Origin: Saccharopolyspora hirsuta
GTDB taxonomy: Bacteria; Actinomycetota; Actinomycetes; Mycobacteriales; Pseudonocardiaceae
Assembly: GCF_008630535.1 (NCBI RefSeq)
Contig: NZ_VWPH01000014.1
Span: 1 to 64,000, forward strand
Length of the DNA: 64,000 nt
Direction of reading: 5' to 3'
The number at the start of each line of letters is the position of its first letter. The stretch's first letter is position 1. Below are positions 33,569 through 43,540 of the stretch, one piece after another. A program made the position numbers and the translations under genes. The notes under the pieces are model-generated. The model made no database searches. It was not told where the DNA came from and was given only the letters and a program-made list of their open reading frames with translations.

Positions 33569-34603
33569 TCAGCCGAACAGCGTCGGCTCGTCCGCGGCCG
33601 GGGCGAAGAACTCCGCCACCCGCGCGTCGTCCACTTCGGACAGCGCGGCGGGCGACCACCGCGGGTTGCGGTCCTTGTCGACCAGGGTCGCCCGCACCCC
33701 CTCGACGAAGTCGCCGATCCGCACGCAGGCCATGGCCAGCCGGTACTCCTGCGTCAGCGCCTCCTCCAGCGAGGAGTAATCGCTGCGCAGCGCCTTGAGC
33801 GTGACCTTCAGCGAGGTCGGCGACTTCTGCTCGATCACCTCGGCGGCCTCACCCGCCGCAGCTTCCGGCCGCTCGCGCAGCCGCCGCAGGGCCTCCTCGA
33901 CGCTGTCGGCGGAGTAGGCGGCGTCGATCCACTCCCGCTGCGCGGCCAGCGGCGCCTCCGGGGTGGGCTCGGCGAACTTGCGCAGCACCTCGTCCACCTG
34001 GCCACCGGCCAGCGCGTCGATCAGCCCGGGCAGGTTGGCGCTGTCCACGAAGTGGTCGGCGATCCCGCAGTGCACCGCGTCCGCGCCGCCGATCGGGGTG
34101 CCGGTCAGCGCCAGGTGCGTGCCGAGCTCGCCGGGCGTGCGGGACAGCAGGTAGGTGCCGCCGACGTCCGGGATGAACCCGATGCCTACCTCCGGCATGC
34201 CGACCTTGGAGCGCTCGGTGACCACCCGGTGCGAGCCGTGCGCGGAGATGCCGACCCCGCCGCCCATGCAGATGCCGTCCATGATCCCCACGACCGGCTT
34301 CGGGTAGCCCGCCAGCGCGGAGTTGAGCCGGTACTCCTCGGTCCAGAAGGCGATGGGCAGCGACTCGTCACCGGCCTTGACCGCGTCGTGCAGCGCCCGG
34401 ACGTCACCACCCGCGCACAGCCCGCGCTCGCCAGCGCCGTCGATCAGGACCGCCTTGATGTGCTCGGCGGTGCGCCACTGCTCGATGGCCTCGGTCATCG
34501 CCCGAACCATGCCCAGGGTCAACGAGTTGAGCGCCTTGGGCCGGTTGAGCGTGATCCGTCCGAGCGAACCCTGCTCGCGGACCAGGACCTCGGGCTCCGT
34601 CAT
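33569..34603 (-). CDS. 3-hydroxyisobutyryl-CoA hydrolase (crotonase fold)
   Basis: A 344-residue member of the HIBYL-CoA hydrolase branch, which frees 3-hydroxyisobutyrate for MmsB. Typical marks are GRITLNRPKALNSLTLGMV, GERGLCAGGDVRALH, MDGICMGGGVGISAHG and MPEVGIGFIPDVGGTYLLSR. The length (about 100 residues more than an enoyl-CoA hydratase) and the extra C-terminal helical part fit this branch. It sits between the acyl-CoA dehydrogenase and mmsB. ATG 34603 is the natural start; the 23-codon extension upstream is non-coding. Confidence 0.9.
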   Translation of the reverse strand: MTEPEVLVREQGSLGRITLNRPKALNSLTLGMVRAMTEAIEQWRTAEHIKAVLIDGAGERGLCAGGDVRALHDAVKAGDESLPIAFWTEEYRLNSALAGYPKPVVGIMDGICMGGGVGISAHGSHRVVTERSKVGMPEVGIGFIPDVGGTYLLSRTPGELGTHLALTGTPIGGADAVHCGIADHFVDSANLPGLIDALAGGQVDEVLRKFAEPTPEAPLAAQREWIDAAYSADSVEEALRRLRERPEAAAGEAAEVIEQKSPTSLKVTLKALRSDYSSLEEALTQEYRLAMACVRIGDFVEGVRATLVDKDRNPRWSPAALSEVDDARVAEFFAPAADEPTLFG

Positions 34604-34636
34604 ATAGCGACTCCTGTGTCTCGTGCGCGCGGACCG

Positions 34637-34684
34637 CCGCGACTTCCATTGAAATCGCACGTCCGATTTCAACGGAAGTTGCGG
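34637..34684. repeat. 48-bp palindromic element with CACGTC core (second copy)
   Basis: A 21-base arm starting CCGCGACTTCCATTG at 34637-34657 faces its complement at 34664-34684 across the core CACGTC, with a few unpaired middle bases. Size, core and arm sequence match the element at 10420-10467. It lies between the acyl-CoA dehydrogenase and the hydrolase genes, within the valine operon. Confidence 0.65.
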
Positions 34685-34730
34685 ATCCCCGGGCCGCGCC
34701 GGTGCACCGACCGTCCCCGGACCTCGGGGC

Positions 34731-35900
34731 TCACCCCGCCAGCAGGCTGCGGGAGACGATCAGGCGCATGATTTCGTTGGTGCCTTCCAGGATCTGATGC
34801 ACCCGCAGGTCGCGGACGATCTTCTCCAGGCCGTACTCGGCAAGGTAGCCGTATCCACCGTGGATCTGAAGTGCTTCGTTGGCCACCGCGAACCCGGTGT
34901 CGGTGGCCAGCCGCTTGGCCATCGCGCACAACCGGGTGGCCGCCGGGTCCTGGGCGTCCAGCGCCGAGGCCGCCCGCCACAGCAGCAGCCGGGCGGCCTC
35001 CAGCTCGGTGGCCATGTCGGCGAGCTTGAACTGCAGCGCCTCGAACTCGCTGAGCTTGACCCCGAACGCGGTGCGTTCCCGCACGTAGCCGAGGCTCTTG
35101 TCGAGCGCGGCCTGCGCGCCGCCCAGCGAGCACGCGCCGATGCTGAGCCGACCGCCGTCCAGCCCGGCCATCGCGATCCGGAAGCCGATGCCCTCCTCGC
35201 CGAGCCGCTGGTCGGCGGGCACCCGGACACCGTCGAAGATCACCTGCCTGGTGGGCTGGGCGTTCCAGCCCATCTTCTTCTCGTTCGCCCCGAACGACAG
35301 CCCCGGCGCCCCGCCCTCGACGACGAAGGTGGAGATGCCCTTCGCGCCCTGCTCGCCGGTGCGGGCCATCACCACGTACACGTCCGAGCTGCCGCCGCCG
35401 GAGATGAACTGCTTGACCCCGGTGAGCACGTAGTCGTCGCCGTCGCGGACCGCCCGGGTCTGCAGCGCCGCCGCGTCCGAACCGGCACCCGGCTCGGTGA
35501 GGCAGTAGCTGGCCAGGCGCTCCATCGAGCACAGCTGCGGCAACCAGCGGGCGCGCTGCGCGTCGGTGCCGAAGCGGTCGATCATGCCCGCGCACATGTT
35601 GTGGATCGAGATGTAGGCGGCGATCGACGGGTCGCCGCCCGCCAGCGCCTCGAAGATCAGCGCCGAGTCGAACCGGCTGAGGCCGCTGCCGCCGACCGAT
35701 TCGTCGACGTAGACCCCGCCCATGCCCAGCTCCCCGGCCAGCCGCAGCGTGTCGACCGGGAAGTGCTTGTCCTGGTCCCACTCGACGGCGTGCGGGGCGA
35801 GCTGCTCGGCGGCGAACTCCCGCGCGGCGTCCCGGATCGCGCGCTGGTCGTCGGTGAGCTCGAACGGCGACGCCGGGCCGGCTACCGCTGCAACGGACAC
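34731..35900 (-). CDS. Acyl-CoA dehydrogenase, probably isobutyryl-CoA dehydrogenase
   Basis: A 389-residue FAD enzyme. YCLTEPGAGSDAAAL and VLTGVKQFISGG are the substrate/FAD motifs; LQIHGGYGYLAEYGLEKIVRD and ILEGTNEIMR close the protein, including the usual Glu region. Its place between mmsA and the HIBYL-CoA hydrolase indicates branched-chain isobutyryl-CoA as substrate. The GTG at 35900 follows a GGAG site at 6 bases, and the 35-codon extension upstream lacks family similarity. Confidence 0.88.
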   Translation of the reverse strand: MSVAAVAGPASPFELTDDQRAIRDAAREFAAEQLAPHAVEWDQDKHFPVDTLRLAGELGMGGVYVDESVGGSGLSRFDSALIFEALAGGDPSIAAYISIHNMCAGMIDRFGTDAQRARWLPQLCSMERLASYCLTEPGAGSDAAALQTRAVRDGDDYVLTGVKQFISGGGSSDVYVVMARTGEQGAKGISTFVVEGGAPGLSFGANEKKMGWNAQPTRQVIFDGVRVPADQRLGEEGIGFRIAMAGLDGGRLSIGACSLGGAQAALDKSLGYVRERTAFGVKLSEFEALQFKLADMATELEAARLLLWRAASALDAQDPAATRLCAMAKRLATDTGFAVANEALQIHGGYGYLAEYGLEKIVRDLRVHQILEGTNEIMRLIVSRSLLAG

Positions 35901-35973
35901 GTCCACTCCTTCACGTTCGGCGGTCCCGCGCTGCACCGGTGGCGGCGCCCGCCCAGGACGCCGCCACCGGGGT

Positions 35974-37473
<1,500 letters not shown>

Positions 37474-37494
37474 CTCGCAACGCACCTTCCGCCG

Positions 37495-37506
37495 TACCGG
37501 CCGGTA
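37495..37506. promoter_or_regulatory. Palindrome upstream of mmsA
   Basis: TACCGGCCGGTA at 37495-37506 is a perfect 12-base palindrome just before the mmsA start, next to an AT-richer stretch (AATTACTC, AAACATTTGG). It may be the operator of the valine operon. The rest of 37507-37683 is non-coding, with no other clear element. Confidence 0.35.
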
Positions 37507-37683
37507 ATTACTCGGAAGTCAAACATTTGGTACCTCAATCATTCCTGGAAAGCCACCGGCCGCAACAGGGTGGCAAGCATCACACTTTCGCCGGATTCCG
37601 GCCGCCCGCGCGCCCAGCGGGCCACGCAGCTCGCTCCAGTAACTTGGTCGCGGGTCACGGGCGAGGACCGAGGAGGACATGCC

Positions 37684-38244
37684 GTGCCGGACGACGCCGC
37701 AGCGCTCGCCGCCTTCGGGTACGAGCTCGGGGTGCTCAAGCGCATCCGCCGCGCGGGCTGGTGGCACGCGGGCGTGCGCGACCCCGAGTCGGTCGCCGAG
37801 CACAGCGCGCGGGTCGCGCAGCTGGCCGCGATCATCGCCGCCGAGGAGGGCGCCGATCCCGGCCGGGCCGCGCTGCTGGGGCTGTGGCACGACAGCCAGG
37901 AGACGCGGACCGGCGACCTGCCGCACACCGCGAACGGCTACCTCGCCAAACCCGAGCCCCGGCGGATCACCGCCGACCAGACCGAGGACCTGCCCGACCG
38001 GTCCCGGGGCATGATCCGCGGCGCTGTCGACGAGTACGAGTCGCGGCAGAGCCCCGAAGCGCTGTGCGCCAAGGACGCCGACAAGCTGGAGATGCTCCTG
38101 CAGGCCGTGGAGTACCGCGACATCGGCGTCCAGCGGGTCGACGCCTGGATCGACTCGGCCCGCGCCGGGCTCAAGACCGCGACGGCCCGGCGAATCGCCG
38201 AAGCAGCGGTCGCCTCGTCCCCGCTGGCCTGGCGCGATTCCTGA
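37684..38244 (+). CDS. HD-domain phosphohydrolase (YfbR-like 5'-nucleotidase)
   Basis: A 186-residue HD protein. The metal ligands are visible as AEHSARVAQLAAI (first His), LGLWHDSQETRTGD (HD pair) and ALCAKDADKLEMLLQAVEY (late Asp). The pattern fits the YfbR/HDDC2 group that dephosphorylates deoxynucleoside monophosphates. The GTG at 37684 has an AGGAGG site 8 bases upstream; the ATG at 37679 is in another frame that does not encode this domain. Confidence 0.85.
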   Translation: MPDDAAALAAFGYELGVLKRIRRAGWWHAGVRDPESVAEHSARVAQLAAIIAAEEGADPGRAALLGLWHDSQETRTGDLPHTANGYLAKPEPRRITADQTEDLPDRSRGMIRGAVDEYESRQSPEALCAKDADKLEMLLQAVEYRDIGVQRVDAWIDSARAGLKTATARRIAEAAVASSPLAWRDS

Positions 38245-38254
38245 CCGGCTGGGC

Positions 38255-38272
38255 CGATTTCGCGCGAAATCG
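38255..38272. terminator. 18-bp palindrome between convergent genes
   Basis: CGATTTCGCGCGAAATCG at 38255-38272 is a perfect palindrome placed between the stops of the HD gene (+) and the Nudix gene (-). It is a likely bidirectional transcription end, and resembles the GATTTC/GAAATC arms of the larger palindromic elements. Confidence 0.5.
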
Positions 38273-38289
38273 CCGTTCCGCGCGGTCCG

Positions 38290-38733
38290 TCAGAGGACGG
38301 GCCCCAGGTGCTTCTCGAGGATCGCCGCGAGGTCGGGGCTGAGCGGGACCTCGTCGGCCTTCGCCACCCAGGTGTGGGCGTCGTGCTCGGTCAGGCGCAC
38401 CTCTCCGACCGGTTCGACGCGGACCGACCAGGTGTGCTGGCGGTTGAAGCGACCGCTCGCAGTGGTGTAGTCGAAAGAGCCCAGGTAGTCGGCGATGCCG
38501 GTGATGCGGAGGCCGGTCTCCTCGCGGACCTCGCGGTGCAGCGCGGTGTTCAGGTCCTCGCCGGGGTCGACCTTGCCGCCGGGGAACTCCCACTCCCCGC
38601 CGCGGGAATCCCCCGCGCAGCGGCGGAGCAGCAGCACCCGCCCGTCGACGTCGACGAGCGCCGCGACGATCTGCTGTTCAACGCCGTCGGCGGCGTCCTG
38701 GCGGGCCAGGTCGGCCATCTCGGCCAAGTGCAT
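38290..38733 (-). CDS. Nudix hydrolase
   Basis: A 147-residue protein with a complete Nudix box, starting GGKVDPGEDL and ending REVREETGL. Before it comes VAALVDVDGRVLLLRRCAG, and after it the strands FDYTTASGRFNRQHTW. The substrate is not clear: an (deoxy)nucleoside triphosphate is possible given the MutT-like look. ATG 38733 is preferred over longer readings that run into the ArsR gene. Confidence 0.85.
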   Translation of the reverse strand: MHLAEMADLARQDAADGVEQQIVAALVDVDGRVLLLRRCAGDSRGGEWEFPGGKVDPGEDLNTALHREVREETGLRITGIADYLGSFDYTTASGRFNRQHTWSVRVEPVGEVRLTEHDAHTWVAKADEVPLSPDLAAILEKHLGPVL

Positions 38734-38783
38734 GCGGACCGTCCTCCCGGGCTTTCGGACACGGTACCGCAGGGCGGACCCGG

Positions 38784-39071
38784 CTATTCCGCCGCGCAGA
38801 GCGCCGCGGACATCCGGCGCACCGCCTCCAGCGCGTCCGGGGCCAGCGAGTAGCAGATCTGCGTGCCGTCGCGGCGGGTGCGCACGAGCCCGGCCTCCCG
38901 GAGCGTGCGCAGGTGCCCGGAGATCGTCGGCTGGCTGACGCCGAAGTGCTCGGTGAAGTCGCAGGCGCAGATCTCGCCCTCCTGCCGCAGGCGCTCGAGC
39001 ACGCCCAGGCGGATCGGGTGCCCCATCGCCCGGAACAGCGCGGCGGCTCGCGTCAGCTCGTCGTTGCCCAC
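38784..39071 (-). CDS. ArsR-family transcriptional regulator
   Basis: A 95-residue winged-helix repressor. ICACDFTEHFGVSQPTISGHL contains the recognition helix (read in two parts) and a CxC pair at the position used by ArsR/SmtB sensors for arsenite or soft metals. A further Cys lies near the C-terminus (SAALCAAE). It is divergent from the VOC protein gene, so it probably controls that gene and itself through the inverted repeat between them. Confidence 0.9.
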   Translation of the reverse strand: MGNDELTRAAALFRAMGHPIRLGVLERLRQEGEICACDFTEHFGVSQPTISGHLRTLREAGLVRTRRDGTQICYSLAPDALEAVRRMSAALCAAE

Positions 39072-39093
39072 GCTGGCATTGTATCGGCATCTT

Positions 39094-39112
39094 CCTATAC
39101 GTTGAGCATAGG
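39094..39112. promoter_or_regulatory. Candidate ArsR operator in the divergent promoter
   Basis: CCTAT-N9-ATAGG at 39094-39112 lies in the short AT-rich space between the ArsR gene and the VOC gene, close to a second TATAGG half site at 39123-39128. ArsR-family sites are usually imperfect AT-rich dyads of this size. Confidence 0.5.
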
Positions 39113-39137
39113 CAAAACACTATATAGGAGGATGACG

Positions 39138-39575
39138 ATGACGTCGGGCGTGAACGAGCTGGTCCTCGAGGTGGCCGACCTGGCCGCCGCCGAGCGCTTC
39201 TACACCGAGGTGCTCGGGTTTCCCGTCATCGAGCGCTGGCAGGGCGAGCACTGGCGGAACCGGGAAGCCGTCTGGGTGCTGGCCGGGGGTACCCGGATCG
39301 GTCTGTGGAAGCCCGCCCTCGGCATCGCCCGCGCCCGCGGCGGGGTGCACGTGCACTACGCGCTGTCGGTGAGCGACCAGGAGTACGACGCCGCGGTCGA
39401 GCGGATACGCGGTCTCGGCGTGCACGTCGACGAGGTCGAGTTCGGGCCGGGCAACGCGCGCTCGGCGTACGTCGCCGACCCGGACCACAACGTCGTCGAG
39501 TTCTGGACCTGGGACGTGACCGCGGGCAGCCCCGGTGCTCCGCGCGCGATCAGCGAAGGCGTCCCGGAGCTGTGA
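39138..39575 (+). CDS. VOC-superfamily protein (glyoxalase/ring-cleavage dioxygenase fold)
   Basis: A 145-residue single-domain protein. ELVLEVADLAAAERFYTEVLGFPV is the usual first repeat (seen in parts), then VHVHYALSVSDQEYDAA with a metal-ligand His and VADPDHNVVEFWTW with the last Glu ligand. An AGGAGG site at 39126-39131 fits the ATG at 39138 better than the ATG at 39132. Under an ArsR regulator, a resistance or organoarsenical role is possible, but no other ars genes are near. Confidence 0.85.
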   Translation: MTSGVNELVLEVADLAAAERFYTEVLGFPVIERWQGEHWRNREAVWVLAGGTRIGLWKPALGIARARGGVHVHYALSVSDQEYDAAVERIRGLGVHVDEVEFGPGNARSAYVADPDHNVVEFWTWDVTAGSPGAPRAISEGVPEL

Positions 39576-39608
39576 TCCCGCGCTGATCGGCCGGTTCGCT
39601 CCGGCCGA

Positions 39609-40070
39609 TCAGCACCCCTCGTACTCGCTGAGCACGGCGACCTTCGCGGCGGAGGGCGAGTTCGGGTCGAACCGGTGGCCCAGCCACTCCCGGACCAGGC
39701 GGCGGGCCAGCTCCAGGCCGATCACGCGCTGCCCGAGGCACAGCACCTGGGCGTTGTTGCTCAGCACCGACCGCTCCACGGAGAAGGTGTCGTGCGCGGT
39801 GACCGCGCGGATCCCCGCGACCTTGTTCGCGCTGATCGCCACCCCCAGCCCGGTTCCGCACACCAGCAGCGCCCTGTCGGCTTCGCCGCGCGCGACCTTC
39901 TCGGCGGCGGCGATGGCGATGCTCGGGTAAGCCGTCCCGTCGTCGCCGTTGACCCCCACGTCCACAACGGACTCGACGCGCGGGTCGGCGGCCAGGTCGG
40001 CCTTCAGGGCGTCCTTGTACTGCAGGCCCGCGTCGTCGGAGCCCACCACGATCCGGAACGGCTCGTCCAT
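39609..40070 (-). CDS. RpiB/LacAB-family sugar-phosphate isomerase
   Basis: A 153-residue isomerase with [23 protein letters not shown], including the catalytic Cys (given in parts), and [15 protein letters not shown]. The family covers ribose-5-phosphate isomerase B and tetrulose-4-phosphate isomerases (EryI/DerI). Being the last gene of an operon with a dihydroxyacetone-type kinase, an SDR and a TIM-barrel isomerase, it more likely acts on a C4 sugar phosphate than on ribose-5-phosphate. Its ATG shares one base with the kinase stop. Confidence 0.85.
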   Translation of the reverse strand: MDEPFRIVVGSDDAGLQYKDALKADLAADPRVESVVDVGVNGDDGTAYPSIAIAAAEKVARGEADRALLVCGTGLGVAISANKVAGIRAVTAHDTFSVERSVLSNNAQVLCLGQRVIGLELARRLVREWLGHRFDPNSPSAAKVAVLSEYEGC

Positions 40071-41749
40071 CAGTCCTCCAGCGCGTGTGCGATCGTCTCG
40101 GTGATCAGCGCGAACGAGACCGCACCGGCGTCCGGGGTGCCGATGCTGCGTTCGGCCAGCGGCCGGGCGCGGCCGACCTTGGGCGCGAGCGCCGCGGTGT
40201 CCGCAGCGGCCTGCCGGGCGACTTCCGCGGCCGCGCGCCAGGACCCGTCGAAGGCCTCGGCGAACGGCACGATCGCGTCGACCATCGTCTTGTCCCCGAC
40301 CTGCGCGCCACCGGTGCGCTGGACGGCTTCGGCGAAGGCCGCGACGCCCGCGGCGATGTCGGAACCCGACGGCTCGCGGTCGTTGCCGAGGCATTCCGCG
40401 AAGGCGCGCAACCCGGTGCCCCACAGCACGCCGGAAGTGCCACCCGCCTTCGCCGCCCAGGCATCCCCGGCCGTGGCGAGCGCCGACTCCGCCCCGGCCC
40501 CGGCGGCGAACGCGGCGGCAGCAGCTTCGGCGGCAGCCGTCGCGCCCTTGACCATGCCCCGGCCGTGATCACCGTCGGCCGCCACCGCGTCGATGCGGCC
40601 GAGCTCGTCTTCCGCGGCGACGATCGCCTGCTGGACCTCGGCGAGCACGGACGCGATCGTCCCGGCGCACGCAACGGATTCCGGTGCGGCAGGCGGGTAT
40701 TCGACGGCTTCGACCACGTCGTGCTCGACCTCGTGGGAGACCGCCTCGGCCGGACGCGGGCGCTTTCGGTAGGCGGGAGTGTCCACCGAGGCGCACCAGT
40801 AGCGCTCCAGCTGCTCGTCCAGCCAGACCAGGGTCAGCGAGATGCCCGCCATGTCCAGGCTGGTGACCAGCTCCCCGACCTCGGGTTCGACGGCCTCGAT
40901 CCCCGCCGCGCGCAGCCGTTCGGCCACCCGCGCCCAGACCACGAACAGTTCCTCGTACTTGGTGGCACCCAAGCCGTTGAGGATCACGCCCGCACGCCGC
41001 CCCGCCTCTGCCGGGGCCTCCGCCAGCACCCCGTCGACCAGGGTGTCGGCCACCTCCGCCGCGCTCGGCATGTCCACATCGGACACCCCGGGCTCGCCGT
41101 GGATGCCCAGCCCCAGGCCCATCTTCCCGGCCGGGACGGTGAACAGCTTGTGGCCCTGGCCGGGCAGCGTGCAGCCGTCGAAGGCGATGCCGAGCGTCCG
41201 GGTGCGGTCGTTGGCGGCGCGGGCGACCTGCTCGACCTCGTCCAGCGAAGCGCCCTCCTCCGCCGCGGCGGAGGCGAGCTTGAACACCGCGAAGTCCCCG
41301 GCGATACCGCGCCGCTTCGACTCCTCGCCCTTCGGCGCGGAGGCCACGTCATCGGTGACGACCACCGTGCGGCAGTCGATGCCCTCCGCCCGCAGCCGCT
41401 CCTGGGCGGCGCCGAAGTTCATGTTGTCCCCGGCGTAGTTGCCGAAGCTGAACAGGACTCCGCCGCCGCGGTGCGCCGCCTTCGCCACGTCGTACGCCAG
41501 CTGCGCGGACGGCGAGGTGAAGATGTTGCCGACCACCGCGCCATCGCAGAAGCCCGGGCCGACCACGCCGCAGAACGCCGGGTAGTGCCCGGACCCGCCG
41601 CCCACCACCACGGCGACCTTGCCCGGCCGCCCCGGCGCGGAGCGGACCACGCCACCGGGCACCGCGCGGACGTAGTGCGGGTAGAGGTCGCAGAACCCCG
41701 CCATCGCGTCCTCGGTGAAGTCGGCCGGGTCGTTGAACAGACGTGTCAT
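40070..41749 (-). CDS. Dihydroxyacetone/erythrulose kinase (fused DhaK-DhaL)
   Basis: A 559-residue ATP-dependent ketose kinase. The DhaK domain (about 1-330) has [17 protein letters not shown] and [10 protein letters not shown], with the His that forms a hemiaminal bond to the substrate. The DhaL domain (about 375-559) has [11 protein letters not shown] for ADP-Mg binding and [15 protein letters not shown]. The Tyr in GHYP, where Glu is common, points to a substrate other than dihydroxyacetone. In mycobacteria similar fused kinases phosphorylate D- or L-erythrulose. Confidence 0.9.
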   Translation of the reverse strand: MTRLFNDPADFTEDAMAGFCDLYPHYVRAVPGGVVRSAPGRPGKVAVVVGGGSGHYPAFCGVVGPGFCDGAVVGNIFTSPSAQLAYDVAKAAHRGGGVLFSFGNYAGDNMNFGAAQERLRAEGIDCRTVVVTDDVASAPKGEESKRRGIAGDFAVFKLASAAAEEGASLDEVEQVARAANDRTRTLGIAFDGCTLPGQGHKLFTVPAGKMGLGLGIHGEPGVSDVDMPSAAEVADTLVDGVLAEAPAEAGRRAGVILNGLGATKYEELFVVWARVAERLRAAGIEAVEPEVGELVTSLDMAGISLTLVWLDEQLERYWCASVDTPAYRKRPRPAEAVSHEVEHDVVEAVEYPPAAPESVACAGTIASVLAEVQQAIVAAEDELGRIDAVAADGDHGRGMVKGATAAAEAAAAAFAAGAGAESALATAGDAWAAKAGGTSGVLWGTGLRAFAECLGNDREPSGSDIAAGVAAFAEAVQRTGGAQVGDKTMVDAIVPFAEAFDGSWRAAAEVARQAAADTAALAPKVGRARPLAERSIGTPDAGAVSFALITETIAHALED

Positions 41750-41789
41750 GACTCCTCGATGGGTCCACTTCGGATGGTCGCGCCGGACC

Positions 41790-42551
41790 TCACTGGATGT
41801 GCGAGCCGCCGTTGATGTCGAAGGTGGCGCCGGTGATGTAGCCGACCTGCTCACCGGCCAGGAAGGTGATGGTGGCGGCGACGTCCTCGGTGCGGCCGTT
41901 GCGGCCGACCGGGATGTCGGCGATCAGCGCCGCCTTGCGCTCGCCGGTCAGCGCGCCGCCGGTGATGTCGGTGTCGATCAGGCCCGGTGCGACCGCGTTC
42001 ACCACCACGCCGTGCTGGCCGACCTCGCGGGCCAGCGCCCGGGTCAGCCCCAGCACCGCGGCCTTGGCCGCCGAGTAGTGCGAGCCGCCGAACACCCCGC
42101 CGCCGCGCTCCGCGCTGACCGAGGACAGGTTCACGATCCGGCCGTACCCGCGCTCGACCATGCCGGGCAGCACGCGGCGGGTGACCAGGTAGGTGCCGGT
42201 CACGTTGACCTTGAAGACCAGCTCCCACTCGTCCTGCTCGATGTCCAGGAACCGGGTGGGGCGGGTGATCCCGGCGTTGTTCACCAGCGCGCCGACCGCG
42301 GGCAGCTCGGAGTCCTCCAGCTGGCCGATGGCCCGGTCGACCGACTCTGCGTCGGTGACGTCGGCGGCCAAGCCGAGCGCCGGGACGTCGTGGCGCTCGG
42401 CGACCAGCTTCGCGGTGCTCTCGGCGGCGGCACCGTCGATGTCCAGCACTGCGACGGCGAAACCGGCCGCGGCCAGGTGCAGCGCGGTTTCCCGGCCGAT
42501 GCCGCGTTCGGAACCGGCGCCGGTGATCACGGCGGTGCGGGTGGTGGACAT
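41790..42551 (-). CDS. Short-chain dehydrogenase/reductase
   Basis: A 253-residue classical SDR: ITGAGSERGIG for NAD(P), LVNNAG, Ser in VNLSSVSA, and the YSAAK catalytic pair. PGLIDTDITGG is the substrate-loop part. As part of the sugar operon it probably oxidises a polyol or sugar alcohol (for example a tetritol) to the ketose taken by the kinase. GAGGAGA precedes the ATG at 42551. Confidence 0.9.
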   Translation of the reverse strand: MSTTRTAVITGAGSERGIGRETALHLAAAGFAVAVLDIDGAAAESTAKLVAERHDVPALGLAADVTDAESVDRAIGQLEDSELPAVGALVNNAGITRPTRFLDIEQDEWELVFKVNVTGTYLVTRRVLPGMVERGYGRIVNLSSVSAERGGGVFGGSHYSAAKAAVLGLTRALAREVGQHGVVVNAVAPGLIDTDITGGALTGERKAALIADIPVGRNGRTEDVAATITFLAGEQVGYITGATFDINGGSHIQ

Positions 42552-42582
42552 GGATCTCTCCTCGTTCTCGGGGCTTGCGGGG

Positions 42583-43407
42583 TCAGGCGGCCAGGTGCGG
42601 GGCGATGAGGTCGACGGCCTGCGCGGCGACCGCTTCGCGGTCGGCTTCCGCCACGTCGTGGGTCTCCAGCTCGAGCACGTAGCGGCCCGCGTAGCCGTGT
42701 TCGCGCAGGGCCGCGATGACACCGGCGAAGTCCGCCCGGCCGCGCCCCAGGCTCAGGTTGATGTTGCCGGGCACGGCGTCGCGCAGGTGGACGTGCTCGA
42801 TGCGGTCGGCGAAGTCGTGCACGAAGGCGACCTCGTCGATCTCGCCCGCGACGATGTGGCTGACGTCGAAGACGAACCCGGCCGACTCGGCCGGGACCCG
42901 CTCCAGCAGCGCCTCGGCACGTGCTCGGTCGTGGCAGAAGCGGAAGTGGTGCAGGCCCTCCACCAGCAGCCGGACACCGCGGGCGGCCGCCAGGTCGCCG
43001 AGCTTCCGCAGGCCGCGGGCCAGCCGGTCGAGGTCTGCCACCTCGTCGACGAACGGTTCGCGGGACTGCGCGCCGCAGGGCACGATGATCGCCGCGTCGA
43101 GGCGGGCGGCCAGCGCGATCAGCTCGCCACCGGCGGCTTCCAGGGCCGCGTCGTCGAGCGCCGGGTCGTTCATCGCCCCGGGGTCCACGTTGATCGCCCA
43201 GGTCCGCAGGTCGTGCTGGTCGAGCTCGCGCACGACGTCGTCGGCGCGGCCGTCGAGCGGGTGCGGGATGTGGTCGCAGACGCCCGGCAGGCCGCCCAGG
43301 TCGATGCCGGGCAGCCCGAGGCCGGAGATCGCGCGCAACGCCTCCGGCAGTGCTCGGTGCCGGAACGAGATCGTCGAACAGCCGATCTCCGCGATCTGAC
43401 CCGTCAA
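42583..43407 (-). CDS. Sugar-phosphate isomerase/epimerase (TIM barrel, AP-endonuclease-2 fold)
   Basis: A 274-residue TIM-barrel protein. Metal-ligand positions are visible as LLVEGLHHFRF (Glu), FVFDVSHIVAGE (Asp/His), EHVHLRDA (His) and YVLELETHD (Glu). This is the hydroxypyruvate-isomerase/xylose-isomerase-like family. Start TTG 43407 follows AAGGGG at 8 bases, and no ATG fits. It is the first gene of the operon, facing the GntR regulator. The substrate is inferred only from the neighbours. Confidence 0.82.
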   Translation of the reverse strand: MTGQIAEIGCSTISFRHRALPEALRAISGLGLPGIDLGGLPGVCDHIPHPLDGRADDVVRELDQHDLRTWAINVDPGAMNDPALDDAALEAAGGELIALAARLDAAIIVPCGAQSREPFVDEVADLDRLARGLRKLGDLAAARGVRLLVEGLHHFRFCHDRARAEALLERVPAESAGFVFDVSHIVAGEIDEVAFVHDFADRIEHVHLRDAVPGNINLSLGRGRADFAGVIAALREHGYAGRYVLELETHDVAEADREAVAAQAVDLIAPHLAA

Positions 43408-43460
43408 GGTGACACCCCTTCCCCGCTGCTGGATGCGCACAGTTAACGCCGCCGCACTGC

Positions 43461-43476
43461 CGACTGTCAACAGTCG
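43461..43476. promoter_or_regulatory. Candidate GntR operator in the divergent promoter
   Basis: CGACTGT-CA-ACAGTCG at 43461-43476 is a perfect 7+7 dyad in the 133-base space between the isomerase gene and the GntR gene. The TGTcaACA centre resembles FadR-subfamily sites (TNGTNNNACNA). It probably controls both directions. Confidence 0.6.
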
Positions 43477-43540
43477 ACCGTCGTTCGTTCGCCGATGGAT
43501 TAGAGTGGGCGCGTCCGACGAACCAGGAAGGCGAGACCCG

